From Seiridium cupressi (Eukaryota; Ascomycota; Sordariomycetes; Amphisphaeriales; Sporocadaceae): a stretch of 64,000 bases of DNA. Under the pieces are notes generated by a model. It was not told the DNA's origin, made no database searches, and saw nothing but the letters and a program-made list of their open reading frames with translations. A program made the position numbers and the translations under genes. Position 1 is the stretch's first letter. Every line of letters starts with the position of its first letter. This document shows, one piece after another, positions 33,822 to 44,867 of this stretch. The DNA is taken from positions 186,001 through 250,000 of the forward strand of contig JARVKI010000048.1 of the NCBI GenBank assembly GCA_036674765.1. The letters are read 5' to 3'.

Positions 33822-35341
33822 AGTTTATGTTGGACGCTCCAACCACTGAGCGACTGTGTATCCTAGGGTGGAGGTTTATTCTCATTATGATACTATGTAT
33901 CGTACACGAGGGATTTTTCTGGCTGATTCGGGGCATCATGAGGGGCTGGCGGTCAAATAAACCCGGCACGGAATGCACGGGCATAGCCATGTTACTCTTG
34001 ATTGAGGTTAGGTTGGCTTTTGCTGCCCCTGAGTTGAGGTCGCTTCTGGTTTGTTTACAATATAGCTAAGCTTGGAGTACTCGGTCTGTCAGAATGCAAG
34101 TCCATACTGCTTGGATGTAGTAATAGACTATACATGTGCGAACAGTGGTATATTCCTGGATAATGCAGCTCTTAGTGTTCAAGTCTGGACTTAATGCTGC
34201 TGAAGAGACATCATGCACGACCCTTTTTAATACCGGTGCCTCTGTCATCTTCCATGCGTCCATCCATGTAGTTAAGTCTGACTACAAGACGCCAAGTCAC
34301 TCGGAGACTGGTAATGATTTTTGATTTTGCGACTGGCGTACCTCTGATGACATTAAAAACTCCAGATAATGACTTCGCTTTCAGCCTCACCGAGCATGAG
34401 GGCTCAATAGATTGAGTGAGGGGGAGAAATTACCCATACCTCTGCAAACACAAATAGCCAGCTTCGAATCTGGTCCTCATTAGGCATCCATTACCATGTG
34501 CCTCAACTGTTATTTCACGTTGACTGTGCTGTGGCGTCATCGAATTGGCGCCTCGCCGGTACCCTCTCGTAGTGACGCGATATAGTGAGGCCTTGCATCG
34601 AAATGAGCAAGTACTCTACCAGTAGTCAGTGTCGTCTCCAATTTCAGGGTTAGCATTGCTGTGGCTGACATCGTATCCGGAGCCAAAAGGGGCATGACCC
34701 ACCAGCCACGAAGTTTGTGTATCATTATAGTGATCACAGTGTCGCATAGTCGTCATTTTTCTACCTTAGCATTGAATGCTAGATAGCGGATGACCCCGGC
34801 CGCTCAACCCTAATTACGCAGTCCAAAAGCTACAATGTAATGAAGTGAATAGACCGCTCATCATTTCTCTGTTCATCTTGATAGCAGCCCCGCATACATC
34901 AAAGTCCGGGGTACAAGTTTGCTTTCCCCGCATACGTCACCTAGAATGTGGGCATGATCGTCTACCTCGCCAGGGTATAGCATGGAGTAAATTCATTTAA
35001 AAGCGGTGTAAACTCCCATGTACCTTGCAAGGTTTTCCTTCGCGATGCTTAATTGTAATAAAGTTTTACTGGCCAAAGAACGATTGGCAACCCAACACTG
35101 AGCAAATTCTCCCCTCTCAATGATGCATTACGGCCTTTGCGTCAATTGAACCTATGGTGGAGCGCAAAGGTGCAATCTGCTCGTTTTCAGTTTTCAACAA
35201 CAGCCCACAGGTGATCCGTATGGTCTCGACTGAATCAAACTCCGATGTCTCTTTGGTCGCAATAAAGTCCGAAAATCATCAACATCGCAACAGTAACCCC
35301 AATCCAACAAAGGGTGGCTTGCAGCGGCTCCTCTCATAAGG
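33822..35341. other. gene-poor region upstream of the GH92 gene
   Basis: 1.5 kb without a supportable gene. The final few hundred bases should contain the GH92 promoter. Frames 33827..34069, 34537..34737 and 35154..35339 lack motifs. Confidence 0.45.
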
Positions 35342-37849
35342 ATGCCGCATTCACCAACTATGAAGGTACTCTCGTTGCTGCTATCATGGGGTGATGTTGC
35401 TACATCTTACATCATCGGCCCTGAGAGTCATGCGAAACCTTCATACCATGATGATGCAGGAGTCCTTCGATATGTCAACCCCCGAATTGGTACTAATGGC
35501 TCGGACCCCAATGACAATGGCGGTATGATACCATCAGTCTCCGTACCTTTCGGCATGACTAGATGGACCCCTCAGACCAGAGAGAACTTTATATCTCAAT
35601 GCCCGTATCACGACACCGACGAGTTCATACATGGCTTTCAAGCGACGCATCAGCCCGCCATCTGGATGGGTGAGCTAGGGCAGGTAGTGCTTACACCTGG
35701 ATGGAGCCATGATGTGAAATCGCTCTTCCAGCAGCGTGGACTCGCGTTTCGCAAGGAAGACGAGGTTAGCACGCCATATATCTACGAAGTTCTATTAAAC
35801 GCCGATAGTGAAGGCGAGCATGGATGGAATCTGACGGAAGAGGCCGCTGGTGAAGGTGTCGCACCTGGAGGAGCGGGTTCGGCGCCTGACAATGTGGTTG
35901 AAGGCGCAAATGGTCGCACCAAAAGATCATTGCCCCAGAGCAACGCCTATAACCGTTCGATTCAGGTTGCCATGAGCTCGTCTGCTCATGTTGGGTATCT
36001 GCGCTTCGATTTCAATGACAGTCATCCAACAGGCGCTCCTCCAATTGAGCCCTATGTATATATACAAGCATCGCGCAGGAACTGGACCGGTGAGATACGT
36101 ATTGATCCTACCAAGTCCGAAATATCAGGAAGCAATCCTCAGCGACAGGACTATCTGCTTGGCCCCGACAGACCGGACAGGTTTAGAGGATATTTTGTCT
36201 CACGGTTTTCACGGCCGTTCGAGTCTTTCGGGACTGCTAGTGGTGAAGACATCACGGAGGGATCTTTGGAGAGCTCGGGAGGTAATACTGGAGCCTATGT
36301 CAAGTTCAGTTCCAGCACCAGGCGAGTCGATGTGCGAACTGGCGTTTCATTCGTCAGCGTCGAGCAGGCTAGGAGAAACCTTGACATTGAGATTCCGGAT
36401 GGTAACTCACTGGAAGACACCATCGGCTCTGTCAAGGAAGCATGGCTTGAGAAATTGGGCAGAGTCGCCATCGAGGGGGTCAATGAAACCGATGCAGAAC
36501 ATGACCCCCGCACAATTTGGTACACCGGGCTGTTCCATGCATTGCAGTATCCAAATGACTACTCGGAGCCAACAAGCAATCAATCAGACTGCACGCGAGT
36601 ATTCTACAATGGCTACACGGACAGCGTACAGGAGATCAACGAATCGTACTACCAGTCTTGGTCGATATGGGACACATACCGCGCCGAGCATTCGCTGCTA
36701 ACCATCTTCGCACCAGAGCGAATCAACAACATGATGCGGACACTGCTACATATCTTTGACTGGACCGGCCGACTCCCCATGTGGGCCAATATGGTGGAGA
36801 CCAACATCATGATTGCCACGAACGCGGATGTTGTATTAGCTAACGCAATATGCCGAGGGTTTCAGGGCTTCGACATCCAGAAAGCTTGGAACGCAGTGTG
36901 GAAGGACGCCTACGTACCTCCGGATAATGACACGGAATTGCTGTATTACGATCGCGAGCCTAATACGCCCTATGAAGCTCGCGCCGGCTTGACGAGCTAC
37001 ATGGAACGCGGTTGGGTGGCTAATGATGGATGGTCCGAGTCTGCATCCCGCACGCTAGATTACGCATTCAACGATGCAGCCTGCGCCATTGTGGCACATG
37101 CTGCCGGCAAGTCTGATGAAGCAGCATCTTTGGAGGAACGGAGCAAGAACTACGCGACAATCTGGAATAACGAGACTCAGTTCATGCAAGCACGCAATGC
37201 TAATGGGACATGGGCAAATGACACCTGGGGCTGGACGGAGGGCGACAAGTGGGTGTACAGCTTTGATGTCATGCACGACGTGGATGGTCTGGCATCGCTG
37301 TTTCCTGACGGCCGCGAGGGCCTGAAGAAAAAGCTGGACGAGCACTTCGATGGGGGACACAACATGCACAGCAATGAGCCGTCTCATCATGTCCCCTATT
37401 TGTATTCCGTGATTGGGCACCCACGATCGACAGCCGATCAGGTGAGGTCTATTGCGTGGGAGAACTACAATGCCACAAGCTCAGGACTCAGTGGAAACGA
37501 GGATCTGGGTCAGATGAGCGCCTGGTACGTGTTCTCTGCCCTTGGCTTCTATCCGGTGAATCCAGCGGGAGATGAATACGTAGTTGGCTCGCCGTTTTTC
37601 GAGAAGGTCACAATACGATTACCAGCTGGAGTTGGATCCGGAGGCAATCTAGATGTGGACGAAGGTGGGGAGAAGACTCTGGTTATCTCTGCACTGGGGG
37701 CACCGTCGAAACCCTATGTAAAAGGTCTGACGATTGACGGACAACTTGTTGATAGGCCCACGATTAGGCACAGGCAGATCGTTGGCGCAAAGATCATTGA
37801 GTTTGAGATGAGCGACACAGCCACAGCGTGGGGTGGAAATGGTGTGTGA
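35342..37849 (+). CDS. secreted GH92 alpha-mannosidase
   Basis: One uninterrupted frame of 835 residues; a second ATG at 35360 (MKVLSLLLSW) may be the true start. A short hydrophobic signal sequence is followed by the GH92 N-terminal domain (YVNPRIGTNGSDPNDNGGMIPS, SVPFGMTRWTPQT). The catalytic (alpha/alpha)6 domain is complete: the hallmark GNEDLGQMSAWYVFSALGFYP carries the conserved acid residue and the calcium-binding region, and EPSHHVPYLYS precedes it. GH92 enzymes are calcium-dependent exo-alpha-mannosidases, often alpha-1,2, acting on N- and O-mannans. It is probably secreted and used on its own or other fungi's mannoproteins. Several N-x-S/T sites fit secretion. Lack of introns is normal for parts of this family. 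Confidence 0.95.
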   Translation: MPHSPTMKVLSLLLSWGDVATSYIIGPESHAKPSYHDDAGVLRYVNPRIGTNGSDPNDNGGMIPSVSVPFGMTRWTPQTRENFISQCPYHDTDEFIHGFQATHQPAIWMGELGQVVLTPGWSHDVKSLFQQRGLAFRKEDEVSTPYIYEVLLNADSEGEHGWNLTEEAAGEGVAPGGAGSAPDNVVEGANGRTKRSLPQSNAYNRSIQVAMSSSAHVGYLRFDFNDSHPTGAPPIEPYVYIQASRRNWTGEIRIDPTKSEISGSNPQRQDYLLGPDRPDRFRGYFVSRFSRPFESFGTASGEDITEGSLESSGGNTGAYVKFSSSTRRVDVRTGVSFVSVEQARRNLDIEIPDGNSLEDTIGSVKEAWLEKLGRVAIEGVNETDAEHDPRTIWYTGLFHALQYPNDYSEPTSNQSDCTRVFYNGYTDSVQEINESYYQSWSIWDTYRAEHSLLTIFAPERINNMMRTLLHIFDWTGRLPMWANMVETNIMIATNADVVLANAICRGFQGFDIQKAWNAVWKDAYVPPDNDTELLYYDREPNTPYEARAGLTSYMERGWVANDGWSESASRTLDYAFNDAACAIVAHAAGKSDEAASLEERSKNYATIWNNETQFMQARNANGTWANDTWGWTEGDKWVYSFDVMHDVDGLASLFPDGREGLKKKLDEHFDGGHNMHSNEPSHHVPYLYSVIGHPRSTADQVRSIAWENYNATSSGLSGNEDLGQMSAWYVFSALGFYPVNPAGDEYVVGSPFFEKVTIRLPAGVGSGGNLDVDEGGEKTLVISALGAPSKPYVKGLTIDGQLVDRPTIRHRQIVGAKIIEFEMSDTATAWGGNGV

Positions 37850-38193
37850 CGAGTAGTCCCCAAGGATGGCGACACAACACAACACGAATAAATAGCTAAT
37901 AGATTGTTGCATATATATGTGCAAAAATGAGGACGTATTCAATTCAGATGACTCTGTCAAGCTGCAAAGTTATTATATTATTACGGAGCAGAAGAACTAT
38001 AGCCGGGAGGCTTGAGCTGCTTGCAATCCTGCTCGTATAGTATCTCGCCAGTGGGTGTGGTGAGTTCTCACTCGTGATGTTGAGATTGATTAGGTAATAG
38101 ATGGCTCTGTAGGTACTAAGAGGAAGAACACCTTGGTGCTGCCGCGCTCCAGTGATCTCGAATGGCCCAGCGAAGGCCGCAGAGGTGACGAAC
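37850..38193. other. convergent intergenic region
   Basis: 344 bp between the GH92 gene (+) and the GH55 fusion (-). Nothing else is seen. Confidence 0.5.
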
Positions 38194-41100
38194 TCATAGC
38201 GCACAAGTACGCTTGATAATACTCTGGAAGTCATTGTCCATATCTTTGAAGGACGAGCCAATTTTACCGATGTCGTCTCCCGAAATACCTCGGCGCGTTT
38301 TGGCCAAAGTTGCCATATCTGCCTCGTCCTTCTCAACGCCACCCGTAAGGGCTCCAAGAATTTCCATGGGCGCGGATTCCGGGTCGGCAATGATTCCTTG
38401 AATCGCGAGTCCCACGTTTCCAGCAGCACTGACAATTTCTACAATCGCATCCTGTTTGGCCATGTCATTACACCACTCTCACTGTAGGCTGACCGGCGAA
38501 GGAAGTATTGAGAGAAAGATGGCTTACCAAGGCCTCAACTTCAGGGGCGATCTCATCCAGAAAGGGGACAAAGGCGAACACGATCCCCAGAATCTCCAGT
38601 ATCAGTTTTGTCCTATCTTCTTTCTTCTGCTTCTCACCTTGCGCCTTTGCGTCTTTCATGGAAGCGACAGCCTGTTTTTCTAGGTCAGTAAGGTAGACTT
38701 GGATCCGGGAACAACATGAAGCTTCGTTCCTGGAGACTTTCAACATTTGGAAATGGCGCCTCTTACCTGCACTATGAGGAAGACGGGCATCGAGACGACC
38801 TGGAGGATATCATCAGTCGGACCGGACCAAAGCCCGAGCATCAAGTCCATCTGTCGTCCCAGGATCGTCACCTGGAGGTCGCCCAACGTCGGCAGAGCAG
38901 CGGTGATGACATCCTTTGGATTGGTCACAGTGATATCGCCTGATGACACCGGGACTCCGACATACTCAATGTCTATCTTTTCACAATCTCGTCGGTCGAG
39001 GTTCGGGTTGCCTCCACCGCCGGCACCGGCACCTCCCCCAACACAATCCTCCTTGATCGAGGAGGTACCTAAGCAACAAATGAGTATGACGTTTCTCTGC
39101 AGTACATCTTTGGAGTTCAAGTACGACTGCGACCGCGGATTTGGGGGAGAATTAGAGTGAGACAAACCAAGAGTAACCCAACTTTCCTGAATTCCATAGG
39201 TTGAACTGAGAGCGTCATACATTCCAGCCTCATCTAGCAGATTGTACCATTTTAAAACTATTAGCTTCAAATTTGCGGCTTATGCACCCGAAGGTAAGGT
39301 GAGCCGTATCAGTATTCTAGCGGTTCGCCCTGCTCATGGAATATCAAGGGCGAAAAAGCAACATACAGTTATTCTGTACTCGTCCAAATATGATATCTGG
39401 TTGTAGGGGACCTGCAAAAATCACGTTAGAATTTCTCTAGTCCTCAAAAGGACTCCGGTGCTTACAGGGCAAGGGTTGAAACTAAGCTTATCGGTTTCCA
39501 GCGGCAATTCTACAAAATCGCAACTGAAGAACTTGTTTCCAGGCCCACCATCGGGTTCGTCTGTCGAAAGGTTTAGCTTATCACTGTGATGCTACAATGT
39601 GCGTAGAGTCTTCAACGAACCTGATGACGATGCAGCTATAAAATCCTATAACAGTATTAGCGCATGAAGTGTTTTAACCCGGAACACCGTGCTGTCAGGA
39701 CTGGAATGAAAGGCGTCGACGTACCGAAAGAGCACTAGGCACCATGTCCTTGACGGATTCAACGTAATAGTTCCAGACACTCTGCAAACCAATTAGTTCA
39801 TCAGTTATTGACCAATAAAATGACTTGTAGACGATCAAGGTGCAATCTACGAGAAACAACACTCGAGGTATTTTCCCGGCCCTTGAACGCCATGTAATGA
39901 TCAAAATTTGGGGCTCGGACCACTTACATCATAACCATCGTCGGCGGACGTGTAGTCGTCTAAGGCGTGAGAAAGCAGCGAGTTGAGGGTGCCGAGCGCG
40001 TAATAATCCATGCAGGAATCTGGCCATGACCCGGCGGCGGCTTGAAGATCGTCGAGTGTGGCATAGTTGAGAGTAAGGTCGCAGACAGGCTTAACAAAGC
40101 ACTCGGGATCGGTGTCATCGTCCAGGCAGAATGCCGCCTCTGTCCCATAACTGTCGAGATAGGCTCCCAGGATCGACCAGAAGGGATGTTCGCTAGCTAC
40201 ATTAGGGGAAGATATGTCAGTAGGGTCCAGGTTGTTGGTCAAAATGGTTTACAGGGCAAAGGATTCATACCTTGAGTGTTATTGGCAGCATAGATAACGG
40301 TTCCAGTGAATGTATCCGAAAGCATCTCTATTGCACCACTTTTTGCGGGTCAGCAGGTACGCGTAAAATGAAGGGGCAAACGAGAACTAAGCGCGTAACA
40401 CAAATTCGCGATTATATGGGTCAAACTCACATCGTGACAAGATTCCAAATGTACAGCTGGTCGTTGGCGCCCTGGTTATTGATGAGCCTTTGCTGGCAGT
40501 TCTGAGCATCGACGCAAACACTCTGATCGTAATTGTCGAACCTACGATATAGATTAACGAATATGCAATCATTGAGCAGCTGAACTACAGCGCTCGAAAT
40601 TTCGATGGTAAAGTAGCCTTACCAGGAGTAGAGACCGGCACCGGCAATAGTGAGGTTAGTAGTCGCCTGTATCATGACCGCCCATGAGAAATTACAGAGC
40701 AAGCCGTCAGCCGAGCAACTGCTATCTGGGAAAACCGGATCGTTTTCGAAAAGACCTGTGCTTGCATCAGTATATCTCCTCCTATTCATAAGACGGTACT
40801 CAAAAACCTACCAACTGAAGAACTAAAAACACCGGGTGATTCAGTCCCAGCAGTGTACTGGAAATAGGGTGACCTAGAGATGTCGTCAGTAAGTTTTGGA
40901 TCTCTGAATTTCATGGTAGATAGCTTCACAATATACGCACTCCGTTTGTATCATGCCAGCAAACGTATTGGTTGACCCATAGAAGTTGTACTGGTATAGC
41001 ATCGAGTGCTCAGAAGCCGTGCCGTAGTACCTGTTTCATGGTCAGTTTCTCTGCCCTCTGATGGACCCCCACCACTCCCTCTTGTAGGAAGCCGTGGTGG

Positions 41101-44091
41101 GAATGAAAGAAGAAAACGCACCAAGTCGCACCACTAGATTCATCGAGAATTCCGCGGGCAACGGCAACCGTGACCATGGTATTCTGGGCATCATCGAGAT
41201 CATGGTCTGCGACCCAGGCCCACATATTTTCAAAATAGCCACTAGCCTCAGATGTAACGTGCAGCATCATTGCAGCAGCGATGCAGCCGCTTTGGATAGC
41301 CGCGCCCTTAGGACAGTCTGCCACCTGCAGCTTGGTCCCAGCGGCACCACCCACCCGGAAATGAGCATCCCATAGAGCAGCAGACCCTTGATCGCTGGCG
41401 CCCATGTTCCACTCGACTAGAATAAGGCCGGGGAGAGCCCCGACCGACGTAAAAAGCATGTCTGTAATTTCGACAACTCCGGTTTGTCCTTCCGCTCCCA
41501 CCTTCAACATGGGTTGAGAATTTGCCATGTCGGCGAAGAAGTCCCCTGAAGCAACTAGTTGAGACCAAACCTCGCCAGTGATTCCTGACGGGGATTTTAG
41601 CTCAATTCTCAAGTGTCGAAAGATAGAGCTGTCGGCCCTATGCACATGACAGGCTGGCCATCAACCACTCAGCATCGAACGGGGGCTATCACTTACGTGT
41701 CCCAGGATCAATCTGCAGTGTCTGGGTGACAATGTACGAGCCAGCAGGGAAGTATATCAGGTTTGATTCTGTGGCCAGGGCGAGTGCTTTGCCGATGACG
41801 CTTGTGTCGTCTGTAACACCATCTCCCTTGGCACCGAGGTCCTTGACATTGATTATACTGCCAACATCGAGGTCCTCGTATTGTGGGCGGGACTTGTAAA
41901 AGTAGCTGTCTCGAGCGTATCGTTTATATGAACTGGTGAGCTCTGTTGCAGGAACCTCCACGTTCACACTCCACATCCCGTACGAAGCACTAGCAGAGAC
42001 TGTTAGCAATGAACTATAAGCTGATTTCGTCCATCGAGGACGAGAACATATGACTCACCCGTCCGCTTCAACGTTACCAACAATAATAAAGTCGGTATCT
42101 TGGGCCGGAATCGCAAGTGCAGTTCCGTCTGAGAAGGTAACCATCTCTGTCACTCCACTCACTCCAATATTGTCGAGCGTGATGACGCTGGAGTCCAAGA
42201 TCGTGGCGGGCCGCGCATTGGCATGAATGGCAGTTGCGACTCCATCAAAGTAGGAGTCCATGACATAAATCGAACCTGCTTGCGGACCTGACGTGTCTTC
42301 AGGATTGATAAGCAGGATACCGATAGGGGTGTCTGATATTAGGAGCTGAGACCAGGTCCAGCCCCAATCCCAGATCAAACATATGCCCGCAGTGGTCTGT
42401 CCAACAAATTCAAAGCTCCGCATGGTATACTGCTGATTACCGCCGTATATGCCGTACGCACCCCCACTGAAGAAGCATTCTCCCATGAACCCTATTTTCA
42501 GACTTTAGTAAACGTTCTGATTAGGCTGCAAGGGTGTAAAAGGGTAGGATTAGACATACCCGAGCTGCCATTCTCCGTGAACATGCCCATAGAGGTGGTG
42601 TCGGTCGATGAAGATGCATACACGTAGACATTGGTGAGAGAGGTAGCCTGTGCGACTTGCCAATGCAAGCCGGCAACCTTTTCTGTTTTTGTGTCTTCAA
42701 TGTCAATGATGAAATTGCGAACTTGGCGGTAAAAGTTAGACTGGTTGATATACCACTCATCACCATTGGCATTGGGCTCGTAGACGTCTAGCAGCCAGTG
42801 TCAGCGATTGAGACTTCTCATGATCGTTCAATTGGAGCATACCAGTCTCTATCGCACCAAGACCAATGAATGAAGCCGAGGTTTTGATAATGGGCATGTC
42901 ATTTGGGTTTCCAACCAGTTGGGAGTAATAGTAGGCTTCAATTGGCGTTGAGATGAGGTAAGTGCCTGGTGGGAAGTAGACCAGTGCGCCCTTGGTGGAA
43001 GATGACAAGCAGCCGTCACCGCAATTACCGCCATATTTGATGGCTGCATTGATGGCTGCAGTATCGTCAGTCACCTGTAAGTAATATTAGCGCTCTTTCC
43101 TGGGGAAAAAAAAGTAAGTCTGCTACAGCACGTAGTGTGAGAAGAGTCCCTGCCTCGTCGAATACGAGGAGATAATCAGAGATTATTGCTTACACCGTCA
43201 CCTTTGGCTCCTCCGGCAAACCGGGAATCGGTAACATCGCGATAAACCTGTATCACGTAAACAATAGCTCCAACTTGTCAGACGCAAAGTTACACTCACG
43301 AGCCATGAGTCGTCTTGGCCCACTAAGAATGCAGCAGTCAGTGGATATCACTTGGACAGGTATGAACGGAGTTGAATACTTACTAGATGCCAAACCGCTG
43401 TGAGTTATCTCGGCCAGCCAGTAATCAGTGCCCGCTCTTTTAGCGTTGCTTGAGGAGTCGTCAAATCTTGGGAGACTCGTCGGTTGCTCTGGTATACGTC
43501 AGTCGTTACTCAGCCATGTTGGAGAAATTTCTTTCGAGTGAGGAGATAAGTTCTCACGGGACTATCCCGCGTCTCATGGTGTCTTGGATCAATGACATTG
43601 CTCAAGGCGTGCAAACACACGCTATGCCATCGGTTCAGGTAACAATGGAGAAAGAAGGGTTACATACTATATATCTTGTGGAGAGTGCCGTTGGCAGCTT
43701 GCTGGGCGGCGTGGTGTTCGGCGACCAGAGCTGCAGCAGCGAGAACGGTGCTGTTGAGGGTTGGCGCAGTTGATTCGTCCGCTCGCCTTCGCATTTTCTT
43801 GGTAACAGAATTGGGGATGGGAAGATCGCTTGCATAGTAGTTGTTACGCCTCGGGTTAGCGACTCGGTAAGAATTATACTCGCCCTGCTGGGCTACGGCA
43901 GCATCAACAATACTCTGAGCCTGTGAAATATCGGAAGTGGATATATTTGTGCGTTTGTAGACGTGAGGCTTCTCCATGGCACGCCTCTGGTGCCGTAGAT
44001 ATGTTGCCGGCTCGGAAGACGCATCAGCGGCAGCAAGCACGATACATGCAAGCCCGATGAAGGCGACGAGGCGGAGTAGTAGTGCGGCCAT
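38194..44091 (-). CDS. GH55 beta-1,3-glucanase fused to a killer-toxin-like chitinase C-terminal tail
   Basis: 23 exons encode 1324 residues, all phases closed. From the start: 43664..44091, 43384..43448, 43300..43322, 43194..43247, 42843..43074, 42560..42787, 42059..42491, 41697..41989, 41122..41584, 40941..41030, 40812..40873, 40623..40755, 40431..40541, 40271..40338, 39928..40196, 39725..39781, 39621..39645, 39466..39560, 39367..39411, 39168..39264, 38767..39068, 38528..38671, 38194..38451. A signal peptide (MAALLLRLVAFIGLACIVLA) opens it. Two pectate-lyase-3-type beta-helix halves of GH55 follow (GAKGDGVTDDTAAIN; later GAKGDGVTDDTSVI, then TGEVWSQL). From about residue 890 the sequence leaves GH55. 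CDLTLNYATLDDLQ, GTLNSLL, GPGNKFF, NPKDVITAALP and hydrophobic helices (ILEILGIVFAFVPFLDEI, SAAGNVGLAIQGII) resemble the C-terminal region of subgroup C fungal chitinases. The resemblance is from memory of the family. Secreted exo-beta-1,3-glucanase activity is expected. Confidence 0.88.
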
Positions 44092-44867
44092 GACTTGGGT
44101 GTAGAACTCGACTTGACTCGAGTAGTCAAAGATGGAAAAAAGAGCGTGGTGCAAGGCTTGTGCGGATGCCTCGCAAAAGAAAGGGCGGACGTGAAGAAGA
44201 AGGGTCAAATGAACGAAATTGCGCACAGCCGCGGGCAGATTATAGCGATTCATAGAACGAGTGAGAGACATGCACATATCACAATAGCGCAATGTTATTT
44301 TATTAGGTCATATTGGACTATTGTTTCCATAGATGAACCCTCTCTTCATTGCCCGTCGCTGCTTTATCGAGACCAGAAGACTATTGCGTGGACCCGATGC
44401 TGTGCCACCCACGCGCTTCGGTGAAGCATCCCATATTGTCCTTCTGGCCGAAATCAATTCCTCACGATAGTGCCTCCATGGTGTTGTGGGTTTGACGGGG
44501 CCAAGACTAAATTAAGCCTGGCAACTGCAACCTGACGCAGGGTTCCAGGGCAGGGGTTGGTGCAAGGTTTACAACTACTGGGTCTGCAGGGGTCGGTCCC
44601 AAGCTTGGGCTCGAGGCGGGATTTTGGGCCGATTGGTCGAGCTCATATTGCTTCTATCTGATTTCTCTTGATGGTGTCTTCTGACCTATGTAGAGGCTCC
44701 GTAGTGCCCAGCGAGTGAGGACAGGATTCATAGGGATTCACGTTGTCCCCTAGTCTCTAGATATTCCCCCTCGACTTATGTCCTTCTTGAGATCTGGATC
44801 ATCAACCCAATTGCTGTTTCTTTGGCCCTCAGTAACACCGAACTGGAAGCGCTTTCAGTCTTTCGAT
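44092..44867. promoter_or_regulatory. bidirectional promoter region between GH55 fusion and modular CBM20 gene
   Basis: 776 bp separate the two start codons, which point away from each other. Both products have signal peptides, so a shared promoter for co-expression is plausible. No specific operator is recognised. Confidence 0.5.
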
